64,000 nt of DNA from Enoplolaimus lenunculus (lineage: Eukaryota; Nematoda; Enoplea; Enoplida; Thoracostomopsidae). A program made the position numbers and the translations under genes. Shown here piece after piece: positions 52,361-63,980 of this stretch (position 1 is its first letter; each line of letters begins with the position of its first letter). The stretch is from the NCBI GenBank assembly GCA_030248215.1, contig JASANG010001367.1, positions 124,001 through 188,000 on the forward strand, read 5' to 3'. The notes below the pieces were generated by a model, which saw nothing but the letters and a program-made list of their open reading frames with translations, searched no databases and was not told where the DNA came from.

Positions 52361-52720
52361 ATGTGTTGTATGGTCACTTTATGTGCTCCAAAATTTTACA
52401 TCTGGTGTACGCATGATATTGTGGAAGTTGCATTATCACCGCAACAGGGACCAGTTTTAGACAATATATATTCCTTATCCATCGTGTTGTGGAAACGGCA
52501 ATCCAGCATTCTGCTACTGCAGTGATTTTGCAATATCTTTAGCATTCGTAAGACTAATCACCCCTTCGTGATAGCGGTCATCATATGGCTTTTGGTGCCA
52601 GTGTTGGGTTGCTCAGCGCGAGCAAAATATTAACGGTAGGAACTATTTTAGATCAAACAAACTAGCAAAAAAGGTAACTACTATAAAATTACCAGGGTGT
52701 ATACGTAGTTTTTAAACGTA

Positions 52721-53430
52721 CACTGAATAAAATGGTGAGTCAAATTGACTCTCTCCGAAATAGGCTTTTCCGGACTACACAAACTAAGTCAAAATTCGAC
52801 TTCGCCAGAGTCAAATTCGACTCAATGATATTTCGGGCAGAGTCAATTTGACTCACCATTTTTTGCTGTGTACAATGTGATACAGATTATACGGATTGTT
52901 AATGTTGGCATGAGATCGTATGTGATCATAATTAGAATTATTACTTACCTCTTTCCAGGTGAATATATATCCATCTAGGTACCCGGTCTAGGTTACCTAC
53001 ACTGAAAAAATGGTAAGTCAAATTGACTCTCTTCGAAATAGGTTCTACGGAACTACGCAAACTGAGTCGATTTCGATTCCGCCCAGAGGCAAATTTGACT
53101 CACTGAGTCGCACGTTTGACTCTGGCGGAGTCGAATTTGACTCAGTTTGTGTAGTCCCGTAAAAACTATTACGGAGAGAGTCAATTTGGCTCACCAATTT
53201 TTGCAGTGTATTTTTACGCTCAGGAAAAAGTTTATTCAACAGCTTTATGATAAACCTTAGAATTCAAATGTACAATTATTAAACCTTTAGTCGAAAAGTG
53301 AACATACGGCCTGAAAATAAAATATGCAAGTCAGCTATACACTGCAAAAAATGGTGAGTCAAATTGACTCTCTCTGAAATAGGCTTTTCCTGACAACGCA
53401 AACCCAGTCCAAATTCGACTCCGCCTGTAC
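52721..53430. mobile_element. Cluster of three P2 palindromic MITEs
   Basis: Copies at 52721-52870, 53000-53209 (both TA-flanked) and a truncated one at 53340-53430. All read TGGTGAGTCAAATTGACTC near the left end. Confidence 0.82.
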
Positions 53431-53520
53431 GTTTTGTAGAAATTCTGTACTGCATATTCGATTAACAACACTGTTTGCAAGCATAAAATTAATTTCAAGT
53501 TTCACAGATTAAATTGTTGG

Positions 53521-53956
53521 GCCCGTATCCTTAAATGTGTGTAGTCAGTTGGCAATAGGTGTCTTACTTTCAAACCAGTGAATGGTAACGTATAAACATC
53601 AGCAAGTTGCAATAGATCTAGCATTACTTATGTGCTATAGGATTGTCAGTTGGTGGCCTGTTGTTAACTGCTAGGGTGCAACCGGATGTCTTCCTTCAGC
53701 TCCGGCAGAAAATCGATCTCCGGGTCTGGCTCCAGTTAAAGGTAAATTTTTGTTTTAACTAAAAAGTTGAACATCAGCTTTTCAAATATTTGCTAAAATT
53801 AGCAAATCAAACATCATTTTAGCTACCAAATTTTGCCTCACCTCCGGCTTCACTTCAAACGTATTGACCTCACAGGCTCGGACTCCGGTATTTTGCACAT
53901 CCGAGTGCACCCTGCTAACTGGTAAAAAGTTCGATACGCATTTGAGAATATGGACC
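53521..53956. mobile_element. V-family element with a nested CCGG hAT-like MITE
   Basis: V ends GGGCCCGTATCCTTAAATG and CGCATTTGAGAATATGGACC enclose 53672-53914, a CCGG element (TAGGGTGCAACCGGATG to GAGTGCACCCTG) with flanks TTAACTGC and CTAACTGG. Confidence 0.7.
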
Positions 53957-54190
53957 AGGTTGCAGCATACTTTTTAATTGTGATTTCAAGAAAACAATTG
54001 GTTAGCCGTTTGTTTAGAAAATGTGGCTTAAACTTATTGTTAATCCGAAAATTGCAACTAAATGCGATAAGTCATATTGATTATAGAGAACTTTTTACTG
54101 CTCATATCGCTACAAATCATCACAAAATTAGGAAGAGAGCTATTAAAGAAGATACAAATACCGTGATCATACACACAACATCAAATAGGA
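53950..54190 (+). other. Open stretch, unassigned
   Basis: About 80 codons open on plus (for example LFRKCGLNLLLIRKL), starting inside the V-element end and ending in a T2 element. No family recognised and no clear splice sites; likely chance. Confidence 0.15.
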
Positions 54191-54196
54191 CGCATT

Positions 54197-54399
54197 GGCC
54201 AATGTTACTTTTGATGGACGTAACAGTAGATTAAGCGTATTCCTAAGCCTAAGCCTAAGCCTAAGCGTTGCAAAAATGAGTTCCTAAGCCTCAGCCTAAG
54301 CCTAAGCCTAAGCGTAAGCAAAAAATGCAATCTAAAATTTAGACCTTCTGTTTTAAGGACCCACCAGAAACCTGGACGCCCCTTAAAGTAACATGGGCC
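54197..54399 (-). mobile_element. Telomere-repeat TIR element, subfamily T2
   Basis: Ends GGCCAATGTTACTTTTGATGG and CCCCTTAAAGTAACATGGGCC; flanks GACGCATT and GAAACATT (6 of 8). Confidence 0.85.
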
Positions 54400-54937
54400 G
54401 AAACATTGGTCGGATGCTGTTTCACAGTGTCCAGTATTTTTGGAACAAATTCGTTGTATTTACTCAAATAAATTATTTTTGCTACTGTTGATATTTGTTT
54501 AAAATTTACAAAATGTATAGGAACCAGAGACGTGAGATTGAAATAATAGAGTAAAAAAAACGATAAAAGCGACATGCGGATTCTAAGATGGATTTAAATC
54601 CAAACAAGGGTTCAGGGGTTCAAATTTTGTTTTTTCCAATAACTAAAAACTGCTATACGTAGTTTGCGTGTTAAGTAAATAGAATGCAATTCAGAGTTCA
54701 GTTATATTAAGCGAAAAAGGTTCAAGATGGCAAGCTACGGAAGAATTGACCGTACGATTTAAGTTTATGATAAGTTTTTCATAGGCCGGTTTATATGCAA
54801 CTGGTCGTAAGCTGATGAGGAAGCAATAAACTTAACCAGGTTTATTATGAAAAGTATGCCTAAAGCCAAGTTGGTGTCGAATGTAAACCCTTACTTGGTT
54901 TTTTCGAGTGCATGAAATTAGCTGCATCCTTGTTCAG

Positions 54938-55331
54938 CAGGGTACCACTGGAGGTCTTGCTTCCAGCTCTGGCTACGGCAGCAAATCGACCTCCGGATAC
55001 CACTCCGACTCGGGTAAAATTTGTTGCCGGAGATTTCGGCAATTTCGGTAGTCAAATTTTGCAAAGTTTTGCAAAATTTATTTGTTTGGCGCATTTCGTT
55101 TCAACTTTTGGCACATTTTTGAGCAAAAAATTGCCAAAATTTCGGAAAAGGTAGGCGTGTAACCAAACGATTTAACAACACATTACAGATATTTGCTACG
55201 CTTAACAAATTAAACATCATTCTAACTATCTAATTTCGCCTCATCTCCGGCTTCACTTACGGCGTCGGTTCCGGAAAGATTTGTTGACTTTCGGCTCCAA
55301 TTCCTGCGTTTCTACCTCTGGTTACACCCTG
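54938..55331. mobile_element. CCGG-rich hAT-like element, complete
   Basis: Begins CAGGGTACCACTGGAGG and ends CTGGTTACACCCTG, with a perfect 8-bp duplication TTGTTCAG (54930-54937, 55332-55339). The interior matches 1805-2008. Confidence 0.88.
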
Positions 55332-55706
55332 TTGTTCAGGGTTATCACAGAATCTTACTAAATCTATTACAATTATTGAGTATTTATGTGTAAGAATTTA
55401 CACTGACAAAAATTAGAGTCACAACGTCATTTAAGGATAGAAGTTGTATTCCAAATGGGGAGATAGTAGTTTTTTTAGTTTACACTACAAGTTTTGTAGC
55501 ATTTAGTAAGCAAAGCTCTTTAGTCTACAGGAACCAGCTGCCGGTAGTCCCGTTAGAAAATGTTCAACTTTGCTTGTTTATCCATGAAAACCGTTGTGTG
55601 CTTCTCCTGAAAATTTTCAGCTTCTTCAAGCGAGGTGACCTACCTATGGGCCTTGTCTTAGCCTAAGCTTTTGCCTAATACATAAATTGCTTGTGGCTAA
55701 AACTTA

Positions 55707-55928
55707 GGCCCGTATTCTCAAATGTGTGTAACACCAATCACCAAGTTAGTAATAGGACTTGTAACTTTCAAACCAGTGAATGCTGAGGCTAAAAATTCAG
55801 CACATTTTTCGCATATGATTTACTCCATTCATATACCGATTTTGAGTTCAAGAACTGCAATAGTTAGTGAGTTTGACAACCTATTATTAACTGATAATAG
55901 TTGCAATGCTTATTTGAAAATATGAGCC
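55707..55928. mobile_element. V-family TIR element, complete
   Basis: GGCCCGTATTCTCAAATGTG to CTTATTTGAAAATATGAGCCC; about 220 bp. Confidence 0.75.
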
Positions 55929-56191
55929 CAACGCCTCGATACTTAATGTTGGGGAAAGTGTACAGTAGCCAAACTTGTTTTCGGTCATACGCTCTCCAAA
56001 CGCGGGTACATGGCTAAAAATACACCCTACCAAAATGAATAATAGGTACACCGCTGGATTGTGCTATAAAAACCTCCCAAGGGTTCGATTAAAATTAGAT
56101 GATTCTTTGATCAAACCAACAACTATTAAGTGGCATTCAAAATGACTGGCTGTTTACTCGTGGTTTCAGTTAGTCTTCGAAGCTGTTTTGG

Positions 56192-56281
56192 CAGGATACA
56201 ACCGGAGACGAAAAATACCGGAGCCGGAGGCCGATTTTCTGCCGGATCCAGGGCCGAAGACAGACCTTCGGTTGTACCTTG
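56192..56281. mobile_element. CCGG-rich hAT-like element, short
   Basis: CAGGATACAACCGGAGACG to CGGTTGTACCTTG; flanks TGTTTTGG and CTGTGTGG. Only 90 bp, an internally deleted copy. Confidence 0.7.
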
Positions 56282-57075
56282 CTGTGTGGCATTAAGTTAT
56301 ATTTTAATGGCATATTTGTTGCGGCCTTTGTATAGTTTGGCACAGGTTTAAGCTTAGGCTCAGACTTATGCTTAAAGGTACGTTTATAAAAAAGGTTAAA
56401 CCTATACCTACGTCTAAGCTTTTTTACTTAGCTTATGCTTATACCTTAAATGTTGAGGAAAGTGTAAAACAGCTTATATTTTTAATATTTATGTAAAAAC
56501 AACCTTACTTAGAATTATATTTATTTTTAATTTTTTTTACAATTTGCAATGCCATACCACAAGATGACGGACTGTAACGCACGGCGTCTAACGGGACGGA
56601 CGGCGCCGGACGTCGTCAGAAGTATAGCTACTCATAGAGTTCGCTTCAATGTCAATCTGTATAGAGTTTAATTTCAATATTTCATGAGCAATTTCTACTG
56701 CATAAATTTAGGTTCTTCTCAAATGTGTGTAACACTTATCATCAGTTGGTTGCAAATGTTGGCACCATTGAATTGAGATTGAGAATGTTTGATTTTTAAA
56801 TCAGCACTTCACAAGGGGGGCCAAAATTTTCCATTTTGGGGCTGAGCACCCTCCCCTGCCCCCGCTCGATACAGGCACGCTGTCAAGCGTGCTGTAAGGA
56901 AAGATTTAGGGGCTAACCTTTTTTAGGACTTGCGAAAAAGACTTTTAGATCTTTTTTCATTTCGTAACCCAAATTTTTACAGAATGTGACCCTCATACTT
57001 TTCCAAAGTCCAAACTGCTCCCTTGTTCTCAGTTGAATAACGCAAGATATGTAATCTAAGAATTGTTACACAAAT

Positions 57076-57139
57076 ATGAGCGTAATTAAAACTGCTGCTA
57101 ACATACTGTTCACAATATTGGCGTTATATTCGCTCAAAC
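57076..57139 (+). CDS. nAChR exon 1, signal peptide (64 nt)
   Basis: ATG then a basic residue and a hydrophobic core, donor AAAC|GTAAGTTT, leaving phase 1. Exon 2 enters at phase 1 if its acceptor is the AAG at 60840-60842, giving ..YSLKRSEMRCNAHEDGKRL. Assignment rests on phase, order and signal-peptide character, not on sequence conservation. Confidence 0.65.
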
Positions 57140-60100
57140 GTAAGTTTGGTTTGAGCATAGATGCATTCCATATTCAATATACGAATTTCTTTCAGGATTG
57201 AAACCATGAGCACTAGTGGATCGAGACGAGTGAGCGTTGCTTTTACTTCTTTTGTCAGAAAATTTTGTGATAAAATGGTAAAGTCCCTACGTTACAGTTA
57301 TGTCCTCCACAAAATTGGGACCATATATAGTATACAGTAAAAATTGTGTTTCATAACATTTGACAGCCCGCCGTCCACACCGGCAGAAATTTGTGGATCC
57401 GCAGCTGACAATGAGGACTCAATGAGCAATTTTTCCTCGTGCAAAAAATATTTTCCACTGTTATGCACGTATTTTGGCCCCACTTCTAATATATTTTGTG
57501 GACTCTGCGCAATATCCATAGAAAATGTTTTATCCCCTAACAGGTCTGGACTGTTAACCCTACAGTTATCATGATTCATTTTCGTTCCTTTCAAGTTATC
57601 ATCCGAGCCGGTGTTTGCCAAAAACTATGGCCAAATTTTGAAAATTTTTGCATGTTTGAGCTTTTCAGTTAACTTTAAGTATAATTTAGAATTTTTTTGA
57701 AAATCCATAAAAGTTTCATAATATTTTGGTTTTAAATAACTGAATCTCGTATAAAACAGATGCCGAGCAAAATCCACAGTCTTTTAGGGATTAAACGTTT
57801 AAACGTGAATAAAAGCCTAAGCCAAAGCCTACAGTGCACTCAAACGGTCAAGTTTTGGCTGATTTAGTCACCGTTAGGATGACGCTGTACTTTTGATGTC
57901 GTCCGGCGACGTCCTTCACCGTCCGCAACAGTCCAGCGCAGTCTGTCATCGTCCGAGACAGTCTCGTCAGAATCCATATCCATTTGTAAACAAAAAATTT
58001 TTGACGTCCAGCGCCATCCTTATGCCGCCCGGAATCAACGAATAAAAAATTGTAATTCGCTTCGCTGTACGTTGTCGTACGACAAGCATAGTGCAACCGT
58101 TTAAGATATGAAAGGTCTTATAATGTACAGAACGCAATATATGTCATGCCTTTTTGTGAATTATAGACATATTGGCCAATGTAAAGAACAGGTGCGGCAC
58201 AGTACTGTATTGACCCGAATAAGAGGGGGGAATAAGAGGGGGTCCCCATTTTGAGTCCCAATCAATAGGAGTCCGTATCCCTAATAAAAGTCAGTAAACG
58301 GATAGAGTCCCTAAATCCTGTTTAGAGTCCATAGATGTCAAGTATTCCTATTGTAGCGCATAAATGACTTCAGGACCAAATAATTTGAGTTTGAAACTTT
58401 AAAGCGTACTTAAATTTTGAAAGTACATTCCTAAGTATAACCCTGCATTGTCGCTCAAGCTTTTAATACGCAAGGAAAAAACCGTTTAATGCAACAGATA
58501 GTTGCAACACTGGATATATATCAGTAAGGAAGGGTGGCGCAGGATGGTTGAAAATAAATAGTCCGTAACCGAACAACAAAGGGGGTACGCTCTGGACAGG
58601 CCAAATAAATATCAGTCCCCCTCTTATTCGGGTCACTACAGTACTATAATCATATTCGTAAGACTAAGCCTAAGCCTAAGCGTAAAAATGAGCATATTCC
58701 TAGGCCTAAGCCTACGCCTAAGACAAGCAAAAAAAGTATAGTCTAAGACTTAAGCTTACTCTATTCTAGTCCCACAGAAAAACGTTCCGCTCCCGATCTT
58801 TACATGGGCCGATATTTTGATTGTCCTGCAAGCAAAACGATTGAAATTTTGGTGGTTTTATAGTATTTTAAGCTAAGATAGCAATTAAGAATTTTTAATG
58901 AAAATTTAATTAATATACACATCGGTGCACCACTGTCCACGAGGAGTTCAAAAAAGTTTGGGCATTTTTACACTCTGGGTCCCCTGTCGAATCCCAAGAC
59001 ATGCCTTACGATTTATTTCCGTATAATAATGAAAAATCTGATAAAATTTGAATTCCCACACGATGTTATTTTCAGAAAATGGTTTCTTGAAAGTTTGTTA
59101 ATATTTTTGTTTAATTTTTAGGGCCTGAAAAAAGTGTTATAAAATTTAAATTCCCACACGATGTTATTTTCAGAAAATGGTTTCTTGAAATTTTGTTAAT
59201 ATTTTTGTTTAATTTTTAGGGCCTGAAAAAAGTGTTATAAAATTTAAATTCCCACACGATGTTATTTTCAGAAAATGGTTTCTTGAAAGTTTTTTAATAT
59301 TTTTTAAAGTTTAGGGTCTGAAAAAAAGTAAAAAATTTAAATTGCGACACAATGTTTTTTATTCAGAAAATGGTATCTTGAAAGTTTTTTAATATTTTTG
59401 TTTAATTTTTAGGGCCTGAAAAAAGTGTTATAAAATTTAAATTCCCACACGATGTTATTTTCAGAAAATGGTTTCTTGAAAGTTTGTTAATATTTTTGTT
59501 TAATTTTTAGGGCCTGAAAAAAGTGTTATAAAATTTAAATTCCCACACGATGTTATTTTCAGAAAATGGTTTCTTGAAAGTTTTTAATATTTTTAAAATT
59601 TAGGGTCTGAAAAAAGTGTAAAAAATTCAAATTGCGACACAATATTTTTTATTCACAAAATGGTTTCTTGAAAGTTTTTTAACATTTTTTAAATTTTAGG
59701 GTCTGAAAAAATGTTATAAATTTTAAATTCCCACACGATGTTATTTTCAGAACATGGTTTCTTGAAAGTTTAATATTTTTTGAATTTTAGGGTCTAAAAA
59801 ATGATAGAACATTTAAATTCCCACACGATGTTATTTTCAGAAAATGGTTTCTTGAGTTTTTTAATATTTTTGTAAAATTTTTAGGGCCTGAAAAAAGTGT
59901 TAGAAAATTTAAATTGCGACAAGATGTTTTTTCAGAAAATGGTTACTTGAAAATTTTTTAATATTTTTTAAAGTTTAGGGTCTGAAAAAAGTGTAAAAAA
60001 TTTAAATTGCGACACAATGTTTATTATTCAGAAAATGGTTTCTTGAAAGTTTTTTAATATTTTTGTAAAATTTTTAGGGCCTGAAAAAAGTGTTAGAAAA

Positions 60101-63100
60101 TTTAAATTGCGACAAGATGTTTTTTCAGAAAATGGTTACTTGAAAATTTTTTAATATTTTTTAAAGTTTAGGGTCTGAAAAAAGTGTAAAAAATTTAAAT
60201 TGCGACACAATGTTTATTATTCAGAAAATGGTTTCTTGAAAGTTTTTTAATATTTTTGTAAAATTTTTAGGGCCTGAAAAAAGTGTTAGAAAATTTAAAT
60301 TGCGACAAGATGTTTTTTCAGAAAATGGTTACTTGAAAATTTTTTAATATTTTTTAAAGTTTAGGGTCTGAAAAAAGTGTAAAAAATTTAAATTGCGACA
60401 CAATGTTTATTATTCAGAAAATGGTTTCTTGAAAGTTTTTTAATATTTTTGTTTAATTTTTAGGGCCTGAAAAAAGTGTTATAAAATTTAAATTCCCCCA
60501 CGATGTTATTTTCAGAAAATGGTTTCTTGAAAGTTTTTTAATATTTTTTAAATTTTAGGGTCTAAAAAATGTTAGAAAATTTAAATTGCGACAAGATGTT
60601 TTTTCAGAAAATGGTTACTTGAAAATTTTTTAATAAAAGTTTAGGGTCTGAAAAAAAGTGTAAAAAATTTAAATTGCGACACAATGTTTATTATTCAGAA
60701 AATGGTTTCTTGAAAGTTTTTTTAATATTTTTTTAAAGTTTAGGGTCTGAAAAAAGTGTAAAAAATTTAAATTGCGACACAATGTTTTTATTCAGAAAAT
60801 GGTTTCTTGAAAGTTTTTTAATGTTTTTTTTTAAAATTTAAGGGTCTGAAATGCGATGCAATGCACACGAAGATGGCAAACGGTTATACGAAGATATATT
60901 TGTCAACTACAATAAATTGAGTCGACCGGTCGTTGATGAAGATCGCATGCCAATTACTGTTAGCTTTCGTATGATGCTATCACAATTGCTTGATGTGGTA
61001 AGCATGTTTCTTTGTTATAAAATAAGGGTCATGTTTAAGTATAAGGATGAGTCTATGGATCCGCAACCGCTCAGATGGTCGTAAAGGGGGCATTTACTCT
61101 CCTACGATCAGTCTTCATCCCCCCGCTGATCGAAATTTTTTCATGTGCATTAAAAAATTCTATGCAGGAAAATTTTCTTTACCCCCTTTCGAAATCTTCT
61201 TGCCTCTACGACTATTAGAATTCCTGCTTAAGGGGCTGATGGCCCAGTGCAGCGAAGCTTAAGCAAAAACCTACGAGACTAACCCTAAAGATAAGCGTAT
61301 AAGCCTCTCAGTGTCCAGGTACCAGTCTCCCTTGTCTCTTAACGGGCTTGGGGAGCGTCAGCATTGGCCCAAATAAGGCTGAAAATTGTTTGAAATGTGT
61401 TTGTAGAACCATGATGTATAGTCGTGCAATATTCAACTGTGACAGCTCAATAAACTTATTTTCGCAATTGCGTAAAGCACACTGTACTCCGGAGTAGACC
61501 AAATTTTTCCCACATATAACCCGTATCATGAAGACGTTCCGCTTTCCGTGCAAGCGCGTAGCCAACTCTCCTTGTTAGGAGGCTATTACAGCAGGGACAT
61601 ACAAAGGTTTTCGTTGACCGAATACAAGCGCGGTTAAAAATATTCTAGGGCGGGGCCAAAATTTTTCCAGTGGGGCTGAGCTACCCTGCCGGCCGCCGTC
61701 TCCTTTGGCGACGGGCTCATTTCTACCGCGACCATATTCAACATATTTATAGAACCATAACGGTTGTAATGTTTCAGAACGAGAAAGACCAAGTGGTCAA
61801 AACAACAGTATGGCTGGAACATGTAAGCTTTTAAGTTGCAGTTTCACGGTAGAATTACAGGTATTACTATTCTGGTTTCGGGTTTAAAAAGAATTGCAAA
61901 CCTAAACCTATGCCTAGCATATAAGCTTAGAATAATTACAACAGCACGTTTACATTAAACGCAATAATCGCTTAAAATGGTTAGGTTTCTGAAACCCTAC
62001 TTATGTACAACTTAAGTACCTGCTACGTAATTATTTTTTGTTGTTTTTAAAAGCGTGTTTAAGTAAATATTTAAATCGCTGAGTAAATTTGATATATTGC
62101 AAATTAACCGTTCAGGCATACGACCTTGGTTTAATTGAAATTGTAGACTGACGGAGCCGCCATCATCTAAATCAGAACTTTAACTTTCATGATTACGACA
62201 AAGGCACACATTTGGCGTTTATTTATTTTCGCTCGAAAATTTAAGTATTTACTTAAGTCGCCGAATTAAGTAATTACTTAAGTATGACGTAAGCAAATAC
62301 TTAAGTATGATTTTAGAAACCCAGCAAATATTATTTAGTAGTCCGGCGCGACAACATCCTTGTTAAGTTACGCAATTTTTTGTATAAAATAGTTTTGCGG
62401 ATACGTCGTCCGCTTGGATTCACTTTTTAAAATTGAGATCCTTTGACGCTTTGACGCGGCAGTAGCTTGTTTTTGTAGTAATCAATGTGGATGTTTACAT
62501 AATTTCAGCGTTTGTGTTTCAGGAATGGATTGATAGTAAATTGTCTTGGGATCCGCAGGAATACGACAATTTGAAATCGCTGTATGTTCCTAGTGATCAA
62601 GTATGGCTACCGGATACTGTATTGTACAACAAGTAAATATGAACCCAAAATAGGTGCAGGAGCTTATTTTTGCTTCGAGAAATTTATGACGGCGGGGGGG
62701 CGGAATGGTAAAAGTTATGAAACGTAATTTTGTACTGTATGCTGTATGTGTCAATTTTCTGAGGGGAGAATTGTGTAGGGATCTTAGTATTTTATATCAA
62801 AAAATTTCGGACCATGGTTGGTACGCCTACCCCCTCAGATTCCACTAGTGCACATCCCTCTGATAGTAGTAATTCAAATAGTATTAATATTTCTCTCGAA
62901 GTTTTTTTTGGCTGAAAACATTTCTATTTGTTGTCAAATTTCCCACCCTCATTTGCTTTGTAAGGGATTTAACAACACATTGTGCTATTAATGGTATTTA
63001 ACCAGCACGGTTGGATACAGGAGGGTGTGACATGTGACTTGTCGCTTCCCTCTCTTTATTCAAAAAATTACTAAAGCTTTATTTCCGGAGTCTGAATCTA

Positions 63101-63581
63101 TATTCTAGACGAATGCCATTGTATCCGTATCGTTGTTGAAAAGGATAATTGTGCGTTTCAGTCATTTTTCAGCGGAACATTTTTGAAATTAACATCTCGG
63201 CAAAATCTCAGTTTTATCTTCATAATTCACACTCAGATTTTGCATCTTTGCCGCGATATACCCGAAGCCAGCAGCCTTTCTGACAAATTTCGATTCCATT
63301 AATGACCAGCGGAATTTTTCCGGACTTTGGCAAAAAAATCGAACTGAGGCTATTAGCTCATTCTAAATTAGGTTTTGACCTCGAAATTACCGAAGGTAAA
63401 CATGACCGGTTTGGTGATTATTTCAGTGCCGACGGTCACTATCAAATCAATGGACCCAGTAAAGCGACAATCCATTATACAGGCAGGGTCGTATGGCGTC
63501 CGGCTGGCGTATTTCAGAGTTTATGCGAAATGGACGTTGAGTATTTTCCGTTCGATGAACAAGAATGTCTTATGAAATTTG
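57076..63581 (+). CDS. Nicotinic acetylcholine receptor subunit (Cys-loop ligand-gated channel), first 5 exons
   Basis: Exons 57076-57139, 60843-60997, 61778-61822, 62523-62632, 63427-63581; the gene continues past the window. Exon 1 is a signal peptide (MSVIKTAANILFTILALYSL). Exon 2 has RLYEDIFVNYNKLSRPV, the family N-terminal helix. Exon 3 is the 45-nt exon (NEKDQVVKTTVWLEH, loop D region). Exon 4 is 110 nt with EWIDSKLSWDP and WLPDTVLYN (loop A). Exon 5 has DGHYQI, HYTGRVVW and the Cys-loop CEMDVEYFPFDEQEC with 13 residues between cysteines. The 45- and 110-nt sizes and their phases are those of nAChR genes. The extracellular domain binds acetylcholine at subunit interfaces and gates a cation channel at the neuromuscular or neuronal membrane. 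The loop C vicinal cysteines lie outside the window, so alpha or non-alpha type cannot be told. Confidence 0.93.
57298..57621 (-). other. Open frame in nAChR intron 1, unassigned
   Basis: 107 open codons on minus, the first ATG at codon 15 (MNHDNCRVNSPDLLGDK). The composition is protein-like. The other strand is also open for 76 codons. No family recognised. Confidence 0.25.
58174..58810 (-). mobile_element. T1 telomere-repeat element split by a P3 element
   Basis: T1 ends GGCCAATGTAAAGAACAGG and GATCTTTACATGGGCC; P3 at 58207-58639 inserted in the CAGTA.TATAAGCATATTC part of T1 with a 6-bp duplication AGTACT (58201-58206, 58640-58645). P3 ends GTATTGACCCGAATAAGAGG and CTTATTCGGGTCACTAC. P3 therefore moved after T1. 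Confidence 0.9.
59025..60842. repeat. ~96-bp satellite, about 19 units, part organised as ~192-bp dimers
   Basis: Each unit carries TTAGGG(T/C)CTGAAAAAAGTGT, TTTAAATT, a GACA(C/A)(A/G)ATGTT stretch and TTTTCAGAAAATGGTT.CTTGAAA. Between about 59886 and 60470 units alternate in pairs with a 192-bp period, a higher-order repeat. The last unit runs directly into nAChR exon 2. Confidence 0.95.
61980..62325. mobile_element. TIR element, family Q (second copy)
   Basis: GGTTTCTGAAACCCTACTTA to TAAGTATGATTTTAGAAACCC; pairs with 30447-30825. In nAChR intron 3. Confidence 0.7.
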
Positions 63582-63701
63582 GTACGTTTTTTTGCTGCAC
63601 GTCAATCTTGGTTTACTTACTGTATTTGGCTTGAGAAAATGGTCTGTTCGAAGGACAAAGCAGAACTTAAGACTAATGCAACTTTCACAATATCATGTGT
63701 A

Positions 63702-63980
63702 CACCAGGTAACATTTCAAAGAGTAGTGTGCTGGACACTGAAGCCTTTTTTAGTTTCATTGCCAAGCAAACACCAGGTAACTTTTGAAAAAGTAGTGTGC
63801 TGAAACGCTGAAGCTTTTTTAATTTCATAGACACTGTAGTGCAAATACCTTCAGTGTTCCTTATTGTGAAGCCTAAAAAGTTACGGTAGCCAGCACACAG
63901 AATGGCTCCAGTGTGCTGGACACAGAAGCTTTTTGGCTTCGGTGTCCATCACACTACCAATCAACAAAAGTTACCTGGTG
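63702..63980. mobile_element. TIR element (CACCAGGTAAC), TA-flanked
   Basis: CACCAGGTAACATTTCAAAG to CAAAAGTTACCTGGTG, with TA on both sides; interior near-duplicated AGTAGTGTGCTG.ACGCTGAAGC. The same flank TGGTGTACGCATGATAT occurs at 52402. In the intron after nAChR exon 5. Confidence 0.75.

Larger units (their letters stand above)
52361..57075. other. Intergenic interval between sulfotransferase C and the nAChR gene
   Basis: MITE-rich; elements are listed separately. 55340-55700 has worn H2-type sequence (about 55540-55650). 56340-57000 holds TTAGGCTCAGACTTATGC-type telomere-like remnants, a CGGACGGCGCCGGACG patch and a half V element; no exon seen. Confidence 0.45.

Noticed and set aside
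57190-57230. Alternative nAChR exon 2 at the TTCAG near 57194
   Set aside because: In the required phase it hits a stop after three codons and shows no family similarity.
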